This document shows positions 37,501-44,453 of a stretch of DNA of 64,000 bases, one piece after another (positions within the stretch are counted from its first letter, which is position 1; each line of letters opens with the position of its first letter). The notes under the pieces were generated by a model. That model searched no databases and was not told the DNA's origin. It worked only from the letters and a program-made list of their open reading frames with translations. The stretch lies in assembly GCF_007753265.1 (NCBI RefSeq), contig NZ_CP036349.1, forward strand, positions 3,319,363-3,383,362, written 5' to 3'. The position numbers and the translations under genes were made by a program. This DNA comes from Botrimarina mediterranea (GTDB taxonomy: Bacteria; Planctomycetota; Planctomycetia; Pirellulales; Lacipirellulaceae).

Positions 37501-37843
37501 AGACGCGGACCTTCCAATACAGCCGCTCATGGCTCCGCAGCAGGCGACCTCCGTAGAGAACCAGCACGCTATCATCGGATTCCACCTTCCCGCTATCCCA
37601 TACGTCACCGGCGCCCGTAGCGAGCTTCTCAGCGGTCGTAGCGACGAGGACGCGATAGGCCGTCTGTTTGTCTCCGCGAGTCTTCGATCGGCACGTCCAA
37701 CTGAGCCGTGGAGCCGGGGTGTCAATGCCGTGAGGGTTGTTTAGCTGCTCGCAGCGTAGAGTTTGAACCTCAATGGCCGTCGCCCCGACAGTAAGAGCAG
37801 CGACAACCGCGAGCGCAATCATGAGCGAGTAGCGTATTGGCAT
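34592..37843 (-). CDS. GH78 alpha-L-rhamnosidase (large, secreted)
   Basis: The 1083-residue protein has a signal peptide (LMIALAVVAALTVGATA) and the GH78 domain order: Fn3-like (PRLSWTCRSKTRGDKQTAYRV), an inserted beta-sandwich with a sugar-binding look (FRRTFELPAQAIVTGAVFRIT, VDIYLNGRLMGS), a second sandwich, the (alpha/alpha)6 barrel and a C-terminal sheet. The general acid lies in DCPQRDERQGWLGD and the base in GATTIWELWNGD. It belongs to the operon read from 42710 and ends it. It would free rhamnose from rhamnogalacturonan-type chains, a substrate type different from that of the shorter GH78 at 27214. Confidence 0.93.
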   Translation of the reverse strand: MPIRYSLMIALAVVAALTVGATAIEVQTLRCEQLNNPHGIDTPAPRLSWTCRSKTRGDKQTAYRVLVATTAEKLATGAGDVWDSGKVESDDSVLVLYGGRLLRSHERLYWKVRVWDAAGEPSAWSDPADWLMGVLGEQRWNAQSWEAQWIGKPVPDRERFLSDAQWIWFDEGDPRKSAPLGHRWFRRTFELPAQAIVTGAVFRITADDQVDIYLNGRLMGSRSGHTSLKELDVTHLLRAGRNVIAARAENRGNAPNPAGMVAWLQAELADGSKVTVTSDRDWRSHNEEVAGWERFDFDDGAWPAARVLAEVGAEPWGQVRYAESRRLPARYLRKEFKLGKPVVRATVSFAGLGLSELFANGERVGDQVMSPAMSQYPERVYYITRDVTDALRQGDNALGVTLGNGRFYSPRSDVYAGMPNYGSPTLLLRLTVKHPDGTTTVVTSDDSWRLTDEGPIRANNEYDGESYDARRELGDWSNAGYDDSEWASAQRLDPPTKRVVAEPIAPMRVTETLPAIAMTEPKPGVYVFDLGQNMVGWARLRVSGPEGTRVQLRHAERLTADGELYVENLRGAKATDDYTLRGGGEEVWEPCFTLHGFRYVEVTGYPGRPELSAIEGRVVHDDMEPVGEFECANGIVNQVYRNAVWGIRGNYRTVPTDCPQRDERQGWLGDRLETARSESYAYDVAAFYRKWLADIRDSQKENGSLPDIAPVHWPRYSDNVVWPSTSVLLPGILYEQYGDLRPIAEQYECNTRWIDHMASYMRDDGLIARDSYGDWCVPPESPELIHSRDPARITDTTFLASVFFYYDLKLMEHHAWLLERSRDVVRFNRMAAELGEAINRAYYDSKASQYSNGTQTSSVLPLAFGLAPQGEAEALVATLARHVDERDSRAIATGLVGAQFLCRTLTDNGRSDLAFAIASREEYPSWGYMANQGATTIWELWNGDTADPAMNSGNHVMLIGDLVTWLYEDLAGIAADPSAPGFRRIQMRPQMVEGLDWARASFQSPYGRIESDWRRDGDTLRWRIVVPPGATALAHLPTADESAVTESGKPVAEVAEITDARLVDGRVVVDVASGSYEFAVREP

Positions 37844-37867
37844 CGGAGGACTCCGCAGCAGAGAAGA

Positions 37868-39589
37868 TTAGCCAACCATCAGCATAAACCCGGCGACTAG
37901 CGCCGCGACCATCACCCAGCCCGCCAAGAAGCCCACCACGGCGGTCGTCGACGGCGCCGGGATCTCGAGACCCCAACTCGTGACGAGCATGCGGCGGTTG
38001 GGCGGCGGAGCCCCGACCGGCAGCGTGCAGGGCGCCTCGACCACCTCGTCCTCTCGCACCGGCGTCCGCGTCAGGGTGTAGAAGCGATTGAGTTTCTCAT
38101 CCGGGGTCGGCTCGGTGACAAGACTCACCAACACACAGGAGACGACGCCAACAACGAGGTAAGCGAGGATCAGCCATGCGTCGTTCACAGCAGCGTCCGC
38201 TTCACTCGGTTTGACAACGCCCCACTCAACAAGCGTTGGGGACCCCGCCATCCAAGTCGCTACGCTAGGCAGCGTCGCCAGTCGCCATGTCACGATGGCG
38301 CCGATGGCGCTCGCCCATGCCCCCGCCGGAGTCGCGCCTCGCCAGAAGAGACCGATCCAGAACGGTATACCCACCAGCGGCGCCACTTTGAACCAGATGT
38401 CGAGAGCCTCGACAACCGACGGCACCCAATAAGCAAACGCGACGCCGATCGCCACGACCCCGGCGGCGGAGATGCGGCCGACGTTCATGTAGTGGCGGTC
38501 GGGCCGGTCGGGCGCCAACGGGCGGTAGAGGTTCTGAGTAAACAGAGCCGACGCGCTAATCATGATTGCGTCGCACGAGCTCATGATCGACGCCAACAGG
38601 CAAGCCAGGAACACGCCGAGTAGCCCGGGAAAGACACTTGGCAAGAACGCCCGGGCGACTTCGCCATACAAGTGATCGGGCTTCACGGTGGAAAGTTCGA
38701 CGCCGCGATTTAAGAGCCACGCGACAGCGGCGAGCGACGTCAGACTCCAGGCCATCGTACAAACGCGTTTGACGATGTTGCCGACCATGAAGCCGACGCG
38801 GCCGTCCATCTCGTTCCGGCCGGCGCCGCAGACGCCCATGATGAACGGCTGGGCCACGATGCCCACCAGCGCCTGGATGGAGTACATCGTGATGAAAAAC
38901 AGTCCGATCGTCTGTGGGGCCACGAGCGACAACATTGCGGGGTCGTGGGCGGCGACCGTCTCGCGCATGCCGGCGATGCCGCCGGTGGCTTGTAGCACGA
39001 AGGGCAACAGCAGGAATGAAAACAGAATCGTCATCAGGCCTTGGACAAAGTCCGTCACAACCGCGGCGCCGAGCCCCCCTGCCATACCGTAGACAAGAAA
39101 TAAGACCGTCGTGACAGCGATCGCCCAATTGGCGTCGATGACACCGCCCGTGCAGGAGTCGACCATCGCGCCGGCGCCCTTCAGCAACAAGCCGATCTTC
39201 ACGGAAAGGCCAATGACTCCGACGATCGCGAAAAGGACGCCCACGCTGCGGTCGAAACGCAACTCGTACACATCGGCCGTCGTTGTCGCTCGCAAGCGGC
39301 GGAAGATAGGCGCCAGAAGCCAGTAGAACGGCGTCGCCGGAAGCCAAAGCCATTGCCACCAGATCGCGGAGAGGCCGTTGGTGATTGTCCTCGACGCCAC
39401 CGACACCGCCTGATCGGAAGACGTGCCGGTTCCGAAGGCGAAAGTAATCATCATCGCCTTGCCGAAGCGCCGCGGCATGAAGAAGTCGCCTGACGACTTT
39501 ACTTTCCGCGCCGTCCACATGCCGAGCGCCGTCACGCCGATTAGATAGATCGGCAGCATCGCCCAGTCGATCGATTGCATCCCCTCCAT
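37868..39589 (-). CDS. Sodium:solute symporter (SSS family)
   Basis: The 573-residue membrane protein has about 13 spans and SSS hallmarks: an N-terminal helix IYLIGVTALGMWTARKVKSSGDFFMPRRFG, GTGTSSDQAVSVASRTITNGLSAIWWQW, and ACLLASIMSSCDAIMISASALFTQNLY in the core sodium-site region. Relatives import sugars, uronates or sialic acid with sodium. It lies between the DUF6807 and rhamnosidase genes with a spacing of 12 nt and about 25 nt, so it is likely the importer of the product of this operon, for example rhamnose or an oxidised rhamnoside. A start nine nt downstream is also possible. Confidence 0.92.
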   Translation of the reverse strand: MEGMQSIDWAMLPIYLIGVTALGMWTARKVKSSGDFFMPRRFGKAMMITFAFGTGTSSDQAVSVASRTITNGLSAIWWQWLWLPATPFYWLLAPIFRRLRATTTADVYELRFDRSVGVLFAIVGVIGLSVKIGLLLKGAGAMVDSCTGGVIDANWAIAVTTVLFLVYGMAGGLGAAVVTDFVQGLMTILFSFLLLPFVLQATGGIAGMRETVAAHDPAMLSLVAPQTIGLFFITMYSIQALVGIVAQPFIMGVCGAGRNEMDGRVGFMVGNIVKRVCTMAWSLTSLAAVAWLLNRGVELSTVKPDHLYGEVARAFLPSVFPGLLGVFLACLLASIMSSCDAIMISASALFTQNLYRPLAPDRPDRHYMNVGRISAAGVVAIGVAFAYWVPSVVEALDIWFKVAPLVGIPFWIGLFWRGATPAGAWASAIGAIVTWRLATLPSVATWMAGSPTLVEWGVVKPSEADAAVNDAWLILAYLVVGVVSCVLVSLVTEPTPDEKLNRFYTLTRTPVREDEVVEAPCTLPVGAPPPNRRMLVTSWGLEIPAPSTTAVVGFLAGWVMVAALVAGFMLMVG

Positions 39590-39601
39590 CGGTTCTTTCG
39601 A

Positions 39602-40570
39602 CTACTCCTCAGCACCATCGGCGTACTGCTTGTAAGCCGCATCGAGTTGCGACTCGTTCAGCACCGTGCCACTATGGCAGAGCACCGCGTAACGTAGCCG
39701 TAGCGATTCGCCAGGCCGTACGACCGTGCGGCTAGGGTCGCCGCCCTTGAAGGCGGCGGTTGCAAAGGGATTGGCGCAGACGAAGCCGTAGTCGCGGGCA
39801 TGCATCCGCGAAGGGCGGAAGTTGTCGGGGTGGCAGAAGATGGCAACGCCTGCGGGTTCGCCATCGATTTGGCCGCGGTAGTCGAGCCACTTGGCGGGCT
39901 GGCCCCAGATCTCTGTCGAACCGCGGCGGCCGCCATCGGCGACCATCTCTCCCGTTCCCGGAGGCGCTGGGTCGGGCCCGCTAAGTTCGACACGCAGGGG
40001 AGTGGCCAAGCGAACGCCGAAACCCATCTCCTCTTGATCTCCGAAGACGAATACCTCCTCCGAAGAAAAAGTCTCGTCATAGGTGACGAGCAATCCGCGT
40101 GGCGTGACTTCGAGCGTGTGACGAGCGTTGCTCTTGCAGATCAGCTTTCCGTCCGCGTCGAGATAGTGATTTTCGGCAATGAAACTCAGGGGTCCGTTGG
40201 GTTGCTGCGTTGCTCGGGCGATGAAAGCACCGTGAACAACTCTCGCTCTCAAACGCCAGTTGTCCGCGCCGTTGAGATCGCCGAACGCCAGCCAGACGCC
40301 GGGGTGGAACTCGGGATGGTCCATCCGATCGGCGTCGGCGAGCGGCGGATGATTCCGCGTCACCTGAACACCGGCCGGCGAACAGAGGTCACAGAAGTAC
40401 GGCCGCGTGATCTTCGGATCGTCGTAGACGTATCGCGCGACCGCTGTTTTCTGCCAACTGACTCGCAACGCGCCATCCGCCTCTTCGACCGACCAGCCGC
40501 TCGCTGCGGAAGCCGATAGGGGCGCCGCGCTGAGAAGCGCGGTGAGCAGAATTAGAACTGACCACATCAT
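39602..40570 (-). CDS. DUF6807/PmoA-family secreted protein
   Basis: The 322-residue protein has a signal peptide (LILLTALLSAAPLSASA) and then the PmoA/DUF6807 beta-sandwich pattern: RYVYDDPKITRPYFCDLCSPAGVQVTRNHPP, HHPEFHPG-like DHPEFHPGVWLAFGDLNGADNW, and FGVRLATPLRVELS followed by IWGQPAKWLDYRGQIDGEPAGVAIFCHPDNFR. The name refers to a weak methane-oxygenase similarity; no such reaction is expected. Its role is unknown, although such genes travel with Gfo/Idh oxidoreductases and glycoside genes in planctomycetes. ATG 40570 overlaps the upstream stop (ATGA). Confidence 0.83.
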   Translation of the reverse strand: MMWSVLILLTALLSAAPLSASAASGWSVEEADGALRVSWQKTAVARYVYDDPKITRPYFCDLCSPAGVQVTRNHPPLADADRMDHPEFHPGVWLAFGDLNGADNWRLRARVVHGAFIARATQQPNGPLSFIAENHYLDADGKLICKSNARHTLEVTPRGLLVTYDETFSSEEVFVFGDQEEMGFGVRLATPLRVELSGPDPAPPGTGEMVADGGRRGSTEIWGQPAKWLDYRGQIDGEPAGVAIFCHPDNFRPSRMHARDYGFVCANPFATAAFKGGDPSRTVVRPGESLRLRYAVLCHSGTVLNESQLDAAYKQYADGAEE

Positions 40571-41841
40571 GCGTTCTCCGGGATCGCCCAGTGGCCGTCC
40601 GCGCGGTAGCGGCGAGCCAGGAACTCCTTCGCCGGACTGTCGCCGACAATCGTCTCGTTCTGTGGATCGAAGTCGAACGACGCACCGGAGCGGATCGCGG
40701 CGTTCGCTAAGTGAATTGCAGCGACGCTGCGATGGGCGTCGATCATCGGCGCGTTAGGCTTCGCGGCTCCGCGGATGGCGGAAAGGAAGTTGTCGAAGTG
40801 GGCGAAGCCCCACTCACGACCGAAAGCGGCCTCTTCAATCTTTGCGTTCCGCGGCCCGAGGACCCGCAACTTGCCACGCTTGCTGAGGAACATCTGGCCC
40901 TCGGTCCCGTAGAACTCGACGCCCGAATCGCAGTTCATCGGGTAGTTGGTGGACCAGAGCCGCATCTCGAAGACGAGTTGCTTCGGCTTGCCGCCAGGGA
41001 TGTCGTACTCCCAAGCACAGGTGGCGGTGTCGGGCCATTGCTGCTCATCGTCGTAGAAACTCTTGCCGCCAATCGCCATCACACGTGACGGCAGCGAATC
41101 GACGCCGAGTCCCCAGCGGGCGTAGTCGATCTCGTGGGCGCCGTCGTTGCCAATATCGCCCGTGCCAAAGTTGTGCCACCAGTGCCAATCGGAATGGAAC
41201 CGGTTCGCCTGGTAGGGCGCCCACTCGGCGGGACCGACCCACAGGTCGTAATCGACGCCAGCCGGCGGCGACGTCGGCTTCTCATGCCCAATTGTGCCGC
41301 GTTGCTGGATGTTCCAGGCCTTGGCGACAAGGACCTCGCCGATCACGCCGTCACGAAGCTTGGCGATCGCCTCCTGCATGGCTGGCCGCGATCGCGACTG
41401 GGTGCCGTGTTGAACAACAAGGTTGCTGTTCTGAGCGGCGGTTAGCAGCAACTGGCTTTCACGGAAGTTGTGAGCGCACGGCTTCTCGACGTAGACGTGC
41501 TTCCCGGCGTCGAGCGCTAGCAGCGCCGCGGGCGTGTGCCAATGGTCAGGCGTAGCGATCACGACTGCTTCGATAGTCGGATCGTCGAGCAGCCGGCGCA
41601 AGTCGCTAACGGCGTCTTTCGACGCCACACCCGCGGCCCTTGCCGCCTCGCCGAGGCGCTTCGGATCGGGGTCGCAGACCGCTGAGACTTTGCCGTGAAA
41701 GGCCCGACCGCGGACGCCGCACCCGATCAGGCCGATACGCACCCGCTCAGCGGGACTCGCGCCCCACGATCGCTTGGCCGCGCCCGCGACCGCAGCGCCG
41801 CCAATGCCCATCAAGAAGGTTCGACGTGGAACATCCATCAC
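40567..41841 (-). CDS. Tat-exported Gfo/Idh/MocA-family oxidoreductase
   Basis: The 424-residue protein begins with a twin-arginine signal (PRRTFLMGIGGAAVAGAA), so the folded, NAD(P)-bound enzyme is exported. The Rossmann part is RIGLIGCGVRGRAF and AVCDPDP, then VVIATPDHWHTPAALLALDAGKHVYVEKP with the catalytic-type Lys of EKP. A C-terminal sheet domain contains HNFGTGDIGNDGAHEIDYARWGLG. Such exported oxidoreductases may reversibly oxidise sugars at C3 of a glycoside. Start: GTG at 41841 overlaps the upstream stop (GTGA); an ATG directly follows. Confidence 0.88.
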   Translation of the reverse strand: MMDVPRRTFLMGIGGAAVAGAAKRSWGASPAERVRIGLIGCGVRGRAFHGKVSAVCDPDPKRLGEAARAAGVASKDAVSDLRRLLDDPTIEAVVIATPDHWHTPAALLALDAGKHVYVEKPCAHNFRESQLLLTAAQNSNLVVQHGTQSRSRPAMQEAIAKLRDGVIGEVLVAKAWNIQQRGTIGHEKPTSPPAGVDYDLWVGPAEWAPYQANRFHSDWHWWHNFGTGDIGNDGAHEIDYARWGLGVDSLPSRVMAIGGKSFYDDEQQWPDTATCAWEYDIPGGKPKQLVFEMRLWSTNYPMNCDSGVEFYGTEGQMFLSKRGKLRVLGPRNAKIEEAAFGREWGFAHFDNFLSAIRGAAKPNAPMIDAHRSVAAIHLANAAIRSGASFDFDPQNETIVGDSPAKEFLARRYRADGHWAIPENA

Positions 41842-42710
41842 GGTTTCATCCCTCGGGAAATCACCTCAAAGATCGCACAGTTGTCCGCGTCCGCCAGACC
41901 GGCGTGCTCTCCGGCTTCCAGTAGAGCGAGATGCGTCGCGGACATTGGTAGCTCCAACTCACGCCGCCGCGCCTCGGCGACGAAGATGCGGACGTCCTTA
42001 GCGTGCTGCGTGAGCTTCGCTTGCGTGGCGTAGTCGCGGGCGGCCATCTTGTCGCCCTTCGTGTCCATAACGCCCGAGTAGGAGTTGCTCTGTCGCAAGA
42101 CCGCCAGTGTCTGCGCAAGGTCGAGTCCGAGTCTTTCAGCAAGCGCAAGCCCCTCGGCTAGGGCGGCGCGGTTGAGACCGAGAATCAAGTTATTAACGAG
42201 CTTGAAGCTCGCAGCGGCGCCCCACTCGCCGACATAGTGGGCCTGGGCGACCAGATCGGCTAACAGCGGGGCGGCGCAGTCGAAGTCGCGGTGTGGGCCC
42301 CCGACAAAGGCGACCGCCTCGCCGCGGCGGGTCTGTTCACTTGATGCGGCGATCGGGGTTTCTAGGTAGGCTGCTCCACGCTCGGCGAGCCAGCCACCGA
42401 TTCGCCGAGCGTCCTCCACGCCGCCCGTCGTTGCGTCAACGATCAGTTGCCCCGCATGAACGCCCTCGGCCATTGCCTCGAATGTTTCGCGCACCACATC
42501 GGACGTGTAGAGGCAAACGACGACCTCGTCGCACTCTGCCAGTGGGTTGTTCGACCACACGGCGCCGCGTTCCAACAACGGTTCGGCCTTGTCGCGCGTG
42601 CGGTTCCAGCAACGCACGGGCCGTCCGGCGTCGAGCAGCCGTTCGCACAGGGCCGAGCCTAACAGGCCCAAGCCGACGACGCCGATCGGTGGTGGCGACG
42701 AAAGAGTCAC
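41838..42710 (-). CDS. 3-hydroxyisobutyrate-dehydrogenase-family NAD(P)-dependent oxidoreductase
   Basis: The 290-residue protein has the nucleotide loop GVVGLGLLGSALCERLLDAGRPV and the family segments VCLYTSDVVRETFEAM, VDATTGGVEDARRIG and ETPIAASSEQTRRGEAVAFVGG. It also has the catalytic-Lys region ASFKLVNNLILGLNRAALAEG. Members reduce or oxidise hydroxy acids such as tartronate semialdehyde or hydroxyisobutyrate. GTG at 42710 gives the usual length; the listed upstream frame adds residues lying in the regulatory region. It is the first gene of the 34.6-42.7 kb operon and overlaps the Gfo/Idh gene. Confidence 0.83.
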   Translation of the reverse strand: MTLSSPPPIGVVGLGLLGSALCERLLDAGRPVRCWNRTRDKAEPLLERGAVWSNNPLAECDEVVVCLYTSDVVRETFEAMAEGVHAGQLIVDATTGGVEDARRIGGWLAERGAAYLETPIAASSEQTRRGEAVAFVGGPHRDFDCAAPLLADLVAQAHYVGEWGAAASFKLVNNLILGLNRAALAEGLALAERLGLDLAQTLAVLRQSNSYSGVMDTKGDKMAARDYATQAKLTQHAKDVRIFVAEARRRELELPMSATHLALLEAGEHAGLADADNCAIFEVISRGMKP

Positions 42711-42842
42711 CGGCGGGTTCCACGGAAACAGGAGGAGCAATCCCCTAGTTTCGCACAGGGAACGGCCGAGTCCCACCGCATTGGCGGAAAAGGGGGCCGG
42801 GGGACGTCAAGAGTCAGCACTTGGGGATCAGAGTTTCCTGAG

Positions 42843-43030
42843 GGGGACTCAAGGGGACTGAATTGGGACGGCAGGGATCTTTGGACGGTCGGGTTAAGTA
42901 AACTAGAGAGCCACAGCGATATTTCTCGCCTCGGAACCAGCCAACTTAGCAACGAGCGGCCCCCGATTTGCGTAGGGCGTCGTTGTCACTGGACGGGCGG
43001 GCTGGTAACCCTAGGGGACTGCGAGTCCCC
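42843..43030. promoter_or_regulatory. Direct and inverted GGGGACT repeats in the divergent promoter region of the XylR-type regulator
   Basis: In the gap 42711-43072, GGGGACT occurs at 42843-42849 and 42853-42859, exactly 10 bp apart, with a third degenerate GGGAC near 42865. A perfect inverted pair GGGGACT-GCG-AGTCCCC lies at 43014-43030, 42 nt before the regulator start. Direct half-sites on one DNA face are a typical arrangement for AraC-family regulators. The rest of the gap shows no gene. Confidence 0.6.
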
Positions 43031-43072
43031 GCTTTTCACCCGCTGCTTGTTTGGCGACCGACAGAAACGACA

Positions 43073-44224
43073 TTGGCGAAACGTCCCCGCATCGCACTTG
43101 CTTTTCCCCGGGGGGCCCATCAAGAGGCCTTCATGCAGGGGGTATTCCGCTACGCCGCCGAGCACAATCTCGGCTGGTCCTACACGATCGCGCCGGAATC
43201 GCTGACACTCTCGGTCCTCGACCTCGTGGATTGGCCAGGTGACGGCGTCTTGGCGGCTCTTAACACGGCCGAGGAGGCCGAGCACGCCGCGGCAATGTCG
43301 ATTCCTGTGGTGAACATCTCCAGCACGCTGGCGGAATCCCCTTCGCCACGTTCGATGGTTGACAACGTCGCGGTCGGGCGGATCGCGGCTGAGCACCTGT
43401 TGACGCGAGGCCTGCAGCAGTTCGCTTTCTACGGACTCCGCGATGTGGAGTACTCGAAAAGGCGTTGGATGGGCTTCAACCAGCGGCTGGCCCAGAACGG
43501 CTTCGAGCCACAGAAGCACCTGGCGACGCCCACCTTCGGCTTCATAGGCAAAGTCTGGATCAAGCAACATGAGGAATTGATCGCCTGGCTCGAGTCGCTT
43601 GAGAAGCCCGTGGGGGTGTTCGCCGTTTCCGACTACCGAGCGCGGCACGTGCTGGACGCGTGCGAGCAGGCGGGCATCCCCTCGCCGCAGCAGGTGGCGG
43701 TGCTCGGCGTTGATAACGAACAAGTGATTTGCGACCACGTCGTGCCCCGGCTCAGCAGCGTGGCCCGAAACGACACGCTCGAGGGCTACCGGGCCGCCGA
43801 GCTGTTGCACCGCTGCCTACGGGGCGAAGCCCCCGCCGACGCCGACGAACCCGTGCCGCCGCTTGAGGTCGTTTCCCGCGAGTCGACGGCGGCGTTTGCC
43901 GTCGCCGACACGCGACTGCGTCAGGCCCTGGAATACCTGCTCGACAACGTCACCGACCCGATCACGGTCGAAGAACTGGCGGAGCACGTCGATGTGTCGC
44001 GCCGCTGGCTGGAGTACGCGTTCCGCGACGCATTGGGAGAGACGCCGTACCAGTATCTGCAACGACAGCGGCTGCTGCTGGCGAAGCGGCTGCTCACCGA
44101 AGAGCCCGACGCGAAGGTCTATCGCATCGCCCAGCGAACCGGGTTCTCGTCCGTTAAGCAGCTGTCCGCGGCCTTCCAGCGGGCGTTCGGGGTGACACCA
44201 GGCGACTATCGCAAACTGCTCTAA
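43073..44224 (+). CDS. XylR-type AraC-family regulator with periplasmic-binding-protein domain
   Basis: About 383 residues. The N-terminal two-thirds are a LacI/PBP-like sensor (RPRIALAFPRGAHQEAFMQG, GVLAALNTAEEAEHAAAM, VDNVAVGRIAAEHLLTRGLQ, VAVLGVDNEQVICDHVVPRLSSV). The C-terminal 100 residues are the AraC double HTH (ITVEELAEHVDVSRRWLEYAF, AKVYRIAQRTGFSSVKQLSAAF). This is the E. coli XylR layout, sensing a free sugar. I use the TTG at 43073, because an earlier TTG (42968) would include the inverted operator-like repeat. It probably controls the divergent 34.6-42.7 kb operon and perhaps the pectate-lyase operon downstream. Confidence 0.88.
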   Translation: MAKRPRIALAFPRGAHQEAFMQGVFRYAAEHNLGWSYTIAPESLTLSVLDLVDWPGDGVLAALNTAEEAEHAAAMSIPVVNISSTLAESPSPRSMVDNVAVGRIAAEHLLTRGLQQFAFYGLRDVEYSKRRWMGFNQRLAQNGFEPQKHLATPTFGFIGKVWIKQHEELIAWLESLEKPVGVFAVSDYRARHVLDACEQAGIPSPQQVAVLGVDNEQVICDHVVPRLSSVARNDTLEGYRAAELLHRCLRGEAPADADEPVPPLEVVSRESTAAFAVADTRLRQALEYLLDNVTDPITVEELAEHVDVSRRWLEYAFRDALGETPYQYLQRQRLLLAKRLLTEEPDAKVYRIAQRTGFSSVKQLSAAFQRAFGVTPGDYRKLL

Positions 44225-44453
44225 AATTGTCGCAAATTGTTCTAGAACTGTTCATACACCTGCGTCTGTTTGCAAAGGGCGGTTGAAATCGCGCAGCCCT
44301 GCGGCGCTGTGGTCGACCGCGGCGGCCGGTTCGATAAGACTAAAGATTGGCACGCATCTGTCGGAACAGGCGTGCTCGCTGTCGGCGTCGCCGCGGCCCC
44401 TTATCGTTCATCTATTCCGCGATCGTATGGCTAGTTGCACATTGGCGAGTCGA

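Noticed and set aside
39602-40570. Methane monooxygenase subunit PmoA
   Set aside because: Only the family name is shared; the protein is a secreted beta-sandwich with no such subunits around.
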